A stretch of DNA of 24,196 nt from a virus, in IMG/VR virus record IMGVR_UViG_3300020185_000258, positions 1-24,196 of that record; one strand, given 5' to 3'. Below, in pieces: positions 21,980 to 24,196 of this stretch. Positions within the stretch are counted from its first letter, which is position 1. Every line of letters starts with the position of its first letter. The notes beneath the pieces are model-generated. The model worked only from the letters and a program-made list of their open reading frames with translations, did not search any database and was not told the DNA's origin. The translations under genes and the position numbers were made by a program.

Positions 21980-22252
21980 AAACCTGATAGATATGAAGCT
22001 ATTAATAGTTTGCACATTACTATACTTAATCAGCCAGCGGCTGAAATAATACGCAAGAGGTCGTATGTATTAAAGACTCTCCGGAGCTTATGGAGAGAGA
22101 AGGCTATTCAGTCTATTATAGGAAGATCCTCGTAATTTGTCACCTATAGTTTAGATCAAACTGAGCATACATAATTTTCATATCACTATGAATAGCAATA
22201 AGCCGGGGCACAGTAAGGAAGACATTTAAGAGAGGTCTTCCTTACCCCCGAT
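21980..22252 (+). ncRNA. candidate structured non-coding RNA
   Basis: The segment from 21951 to 22253 holds no plausible gene of more than about 20 codons. It is packed with hairpins: 22030-22044 (TCAGCC/GGCTGA, 3-nt loop), 22045-22071 (9 bp with one bulged G), 22077-22097 (CTCTCC/GGAGAG), 22117-22148 (TATAGG/CCTATA around inner structure), 22148-22162 (AGTTT/AAACT), 22177-22192 (TTCATA/TATGAA), and a final long one at 22204-22250 (5 bp, a 4-nt bulge, then 11 perfect bp). A near-consensus promoter lies just upstream on the plus strand. No tRNA fold is seen. The final hairpin lacks a T-run. A short frame, 21993-22049 (18 hydrophobic residues), lies near the 5' end. Strand and boundaries are inferred. 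Confidence 0.45.
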
Positions 22253-22253
22253 A

Positions 22254-22406
22254 TCATTTATCCTCTAAGTTAATTTGTAAAGTAAGTACAAATAAAAATA
22301 CTTGTATTGTAGTTACAGGCACTTCCTCTGTAGGACGTAAACATTCAACACCAACTGCAAACCTATCGTGAGGCCAGTGCATTATTAAAGTAAGACTCCA
22401 TTCCAT
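22254..22406 (-). CDS. 50-aa protein coupled to PhoH
   Basis: The protein (MEWSLTLIMHWPHDRFAVGV and onward) is mostly beta, with a hydrophobic C-terminal stretch (TTIQVFLFVLTLQINL) ending in EDK. Its ATG overlaps the PhoH stop as TAATG, the same coupling seen at other gene joints here. Its stop lies 3 nt from the large hairpin at 22204-22250. It could be a small soluble beta protein or weakly membrane-associated. No family is recognised. Confidence 0.6.
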   Translation of the reverse strand: MEWSLTLIMHWPHDRFAVGVECLRPTEEVPVTTIQVFLFVLTLQINLEDK

Positions 22407-23092
22407 TATCTATAATTTTCGTATACCTTAAGTATAGGTTCAACAATTGTATGACGATGGTTTTGTTTTAAAGTGATTACTTTAAACCCTTGCACTTGTG
22501 CTTCTAATGTATATAAAAAACCAAATCCAGAATCTTTCTTATGTCTTAAATCTATTTGAGCTTGATCCCCACATATAACCATGGTACTGCCTTTACCTAA
22601 ACGGCCAAGCATCATCTCCATTTGGTTCATAGTAACGTTCTGAGCTTCATCTAAAATAATTAAAGCATTAGTAAATGTTCTACCCCGCATAAATGCAAAG
22701 GGTACAATCTCTATTTGCCCTTCTTCAACGCACTTATCAATCTTAACTTTATCGTATAATAAGTACAAGTTATGGTATATAGGAGCAAGCCACGGATCCA
22801 TCTTTTCCTTGATATCTCCAGGAAGGAAACCAATGTCTTCTTTGGCCACTGTTGGTCTGGTGATAATGATCTTTTCAATTTGCTTTGTAAATAAGAGATC
22901 CAAACCAACTTGAACTGCCACCAAAGTTTTCCCACTTCCTGCCATGCCCTGTAAGACAGTGACTGGGTTTTCAAGTATTTCTGCTTTTGCAAGTTTCTGT
23001 TCTGCATTGAGATTGATGTTAAATTTAATAGGCTTCTTAGGTCTTCTCTTTGCTTTAAATACCTCATCTTCATGAGATCTAGCTGCTGCCAT
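22406..23092 (-). CDS. phoH: PhoH-family ATPase
   Basis: In this 228-aa protein a short basic N-terminus is followed by the PhoH core: LNAEQKLAKAEI, Walker A GMAGSGKT at 49-56, IIITRPTVAKEDIGFLPGD (75-93, the conserved RP and GxLPG region), Walker B LIILDEAQN (144-152), the ICGDQAQID motif (173-181) and a terminal KQNHRH with basic residues. The PIN domain of PhoH2 is absent. PhoH is an RNA-helicase-like ATPase very common in marine phages, with a debated role in RNA processing or phosphate stress. It starts 2 nt after the membrane protein gene. Confidence 0.93.
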   Translation of the reverse strand: MAAARSHEDEVFKAKRRPKKPIKFNINLNAEQKLAKAEILENPVTVLQGMAGSGKTLVAVQVGLDLLFTKQIEKIIITRPTVAKEDIGFLPGDIKEKMDPWLAPIYHNLYLLYDKVKIDKCVEEGQIEIVPFAFMRGRTFTNALIILDEAQNVTMNQMEMMLGRLGKGSTMVICGDQAQIDLRHKKDSGFGFLYTLEAQVQGFKVITLKQNHRHTIVEPILKVYENYR

Positions 23093-23094
23093 AA

Positions 23095-23661
23095 TTAGTC
23101 TTTTTCTGTAGCATACTTGACACCCATGATGGTACCAACTATACTAAATGAATTAGTTAACAATATACCAAATAAATTGGACCAGGTACTTTCTATTATC
23201 TTAGAATCATAACCCTGGTACAAAACAAACATATATAATGCAGATGTAAAAACACCTACGCCCACAATAACTCCTAATGCAAGCTTTACAATAATACCTA
23301 CTAACTCAAACTGAGTCTTTTTTTGCATGACTTCCAGGTCATTCAAAGCTTCATCCCGTAAACTTTCAGCTGCTTTTTTAGCATCTTCAAGTTCTTCCAT
23401 CTTATCCTGTAGATCTAATAGGAGAGCTTTGTTCAATATGTTAGCATTTTCAAGCTCTTTATTTTGAGCCTGCACTTGCTTAGTAATGTCTAAACGTTTA
23501 CGCCTTTGAGCTAAGTCTTTTCTTTTACACTCTTCAATGTAGTCTTTAACTTCATCATCAGTAGTCTTAGCCAGCAGCTTAACAAAGTTTCCTTCTATAT
23601 AAACTTTCTTAGACTTGGCTTTAAGTATAGCTTCTTTGACTGTATCCTTAGAACTAATCAC
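23095..23661 (-). CDS. coiled-coil protein with two C-terminal membrane spans
   Basis: In this 188-aa protein residues 1-45 form a small charged domain. Residues 48-115 are a long coiled coil (RKRLDITKQVQAQNKELENA; QDKMEELEDAKKAAESLRDE). Membrane spans lie at about 119-147 (ELVGIIVKLALGVIVGVGVF) and 161-183 (WSNLFGILLTNSFSIVGTIM). The stretch RRLDITKQ-type followed by coiled coil recalls linkers between PAS and kinase domains of sensor kinases, but there is no H-box or ATP-binding domain. With a receiver protein encoded two genes upstream, a signalling or scaffold role at the membrane is possible. The start codon is GTG, overlapping the previous stop by 8 nt. Confidence 0.72.
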   Translation of the reverse strand: MISSKDTVKEAILKAKSKKVYIEGNFVKLLAKTTDDEVKDYIEECKRKDLAQRRKRLDITKQVQAQNKELENANILNKALLLDLQDKMEELEDAKKAAESLRDEALNDLEVMQKKTQFELVGIIVKLALGVIVGVGVFTSALYMFVLYQGYDSKIIESTWSNLFGILLTNSFSIVGTIMGVKYATEKD

Positions 23662-23824
23662 CGCAACCGTATGCTCTAGTGCTATCTAAATAGCTGTTAT
23701 CAGGATTACCTGTAGTTACATAACCCGTCTCATAATCCTTCTTGTTTTTTTGTACAAGTAAACCTGCTACAGCTAACAAGAAAAAGAATATAATTGCAAC
23801 TCTAAACTCTTTTATTATTCTCAT
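23654..23824 (-). CDS. 56-aa single-span membrane protein
   Basis: The N-terminus MRIIKEFRVAIIFFFLLAVA then GLLVQKNKK gives a short basic lead, about 17 hydrophobic residues and a stop-transfer basic cluster. A polar tail (YETGYVTTGNPDNSYLDS and onward) would face the periplasm or cytoplasm. It starts inside the stop of the receiver-domain gene (ATGA) and overlaps the coiled-coil gene, so all are coupled. Unrecognised. Confidence 0.65.
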   Translation of the reverse strand: MRIIKEFRVAIIFFFLLAVAGLLVQKNKKDYETGYVTTGNPDNSYLDSTRAYGCGD

Positions 23825-24196
23825 CGGTATACTTTAAATGGATTAGTCTTATTTACATAACCTTCATAGTCTTTATGAAACTCTTCTAGTCTTGGTTCAA
23901 TATCGTCTGACTTGATAATCCAAAACTGTGCGCCCACAGCTTTAGCTTTTTCTATTTCTTCTTGGTCAGAGCTACTTGATATAATACCAATAACACAACC
24001 GTTACCATAATCCTGATTAATTTTACGTATCATTTCTATACCATCAAAGCTAGAACCAATAATGTTAAGATCAACAAAGACACACTCAGGTCTTTCTTCA
24101 CCATTATCTGGAAACCAACTCTTAAACATCTTATCTGCTTCATCACTACTGTCTAGTGACTCTATTGATAATGCTATATCCAACATGGAGCAAGCA
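23821..24196 (-). CDS. response-regulator receiver-domain protein, 5' partial
   Basis: The frame is open through the right edge, so the N-terminus is missing; the first ATG in the window (24186) starts after the usual VDDD strand. The visible part follows CheY topology. Counted from that ATG, the phospho-acceptor strand is ECVFVDLN with Asp39, then DGIEMIRKI, IGIISSSSDQEEI with the Ser/Thr switch (70-72), and KAVGAQFWIIKSD with conserved Lys92 and an aromatic at Trp89. No output domain follows, so it is a stand-alone receiver. It could intercept a host histidine kinase or act with the membrane coiled-coil protein downstream. No kinase is encoded in the window. Confidence 0.8.
   Translation of the reverse strand, partial: ACSMLDIALSIESLDSSDEADKMFKSWFPDNGEERPECVFVDLNIIGSSFDGIEMIRKINQDYGNGCVIGIISSSSDQEEIEKAKAVGAQFWIIKSDDIEPRLEEFHKDYEGYVNKTNPFKVYR

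Noticed and set aside
21993-22049. 18-codon hydrophobic frame (MKLLIVCTLLYL at start)
   Set aside because: It is too short to accept as a gene, lies within the hairpin-rich segment and partly overlaps the first two stems; noted as a possible leader peptide only.
22010-22252. tRNA genes
   Set aside because: I looked for cloverleaf arms and a T-loop-like TTCRA; the hairpins have the wrong stem and loop sizes.
22711-23073. Minus-strand 120-aa frame
   Set aside because: It overlaps phoH on the same strand in another frame; phoH has complete motifs.

Overview
This window looks like the replication, recombination and early/middle region of a lytic tailed phage (Caudoviricetes) infecting a member of the Bacteroidota, probably a marine-type flavobacterium. 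The DNA is AT-rich and almost fully coding. Genes are joined by ATGA, TAATG or longer overlaps. Start codons follow A/T-rich leaders instead of Shine-Dalgarno boxes. One intergenic promoter matches the Bacteroidota form TTG-N20-TAnnTTTG, and the lipoprotein signals suit this group. There are no host housekeeping genes, rRNA, tRNA, CRISPR array or insertion sequence. The structural (virion) genes lie outside the window. The phage lineage cannot be fixed from this sequence alone.

Layout. (1) 1-1481, plus: the end of an unknown gene, a chain of four overlapping mini-genes (three of them membrane peptides), two unknown proteins and a MazG-like nucleotide pyrophosphohydrolase. (2) 1562-2866: acidic proteins of unknown function, two of them followed by strong intrinsic terminators. 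(3) 2868-5934: HNH-type nuclease, SF2 helicase, possible NinB-like protein and uracil-DNA glycosylase, with one small minus-strand gene inserted. (4) 5960-6782, minus: a lysis-type pair, a membrane/coiled-coil protein overlapping a lipoprotein that also has a C-terminal membrane anchor (unimolecular-spanin layout). (5) 6903-12544, plus: DnaA-domain-IV protein, possible helicase loader, DnaB-like helicase, Sak4-like ATPase, SSB-like protein, DnaG-like primase and RusA-like resolvase. (6) 12569-17066: a metallopeptidase/VWA protein, a MoxR AAA+ ATPase and two unrecognised large proteins in tight succession. (7) 17050-21015: RecB/Cas4-like nuclease, two small unknowns and a compact family B DNA polymerase with an exonuclease domain. 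(8) 21098-21950: a 40-aa lipoprotein on the minus strand and three small plus-strand genes. (9) 21951-22253: no credible protein gene; a near-consensus promoter followed by a run of hairpins, a candidate structured RNA. (10) 22254-24196, minus: response-regulator receiver protein (entering from the right edge), a small membrane protein, a coiled-coil double-membrane-span protein, PhoH and a 50-aa protein.

Together the genes give a nearly complete replisome (polymerase, primase, helicase, possible loader, SSB) with recombination and repair functions (Sak4-like annealing/recombinase ATPase, RecB-like nuclease, RusA, SF2 helicase, HNH, UDG). The least explained parts, and the best places to look for something new, are the MoxR/VWA island, the structured RNA locus, the phage response-regulator block and the spanin-type overlap.
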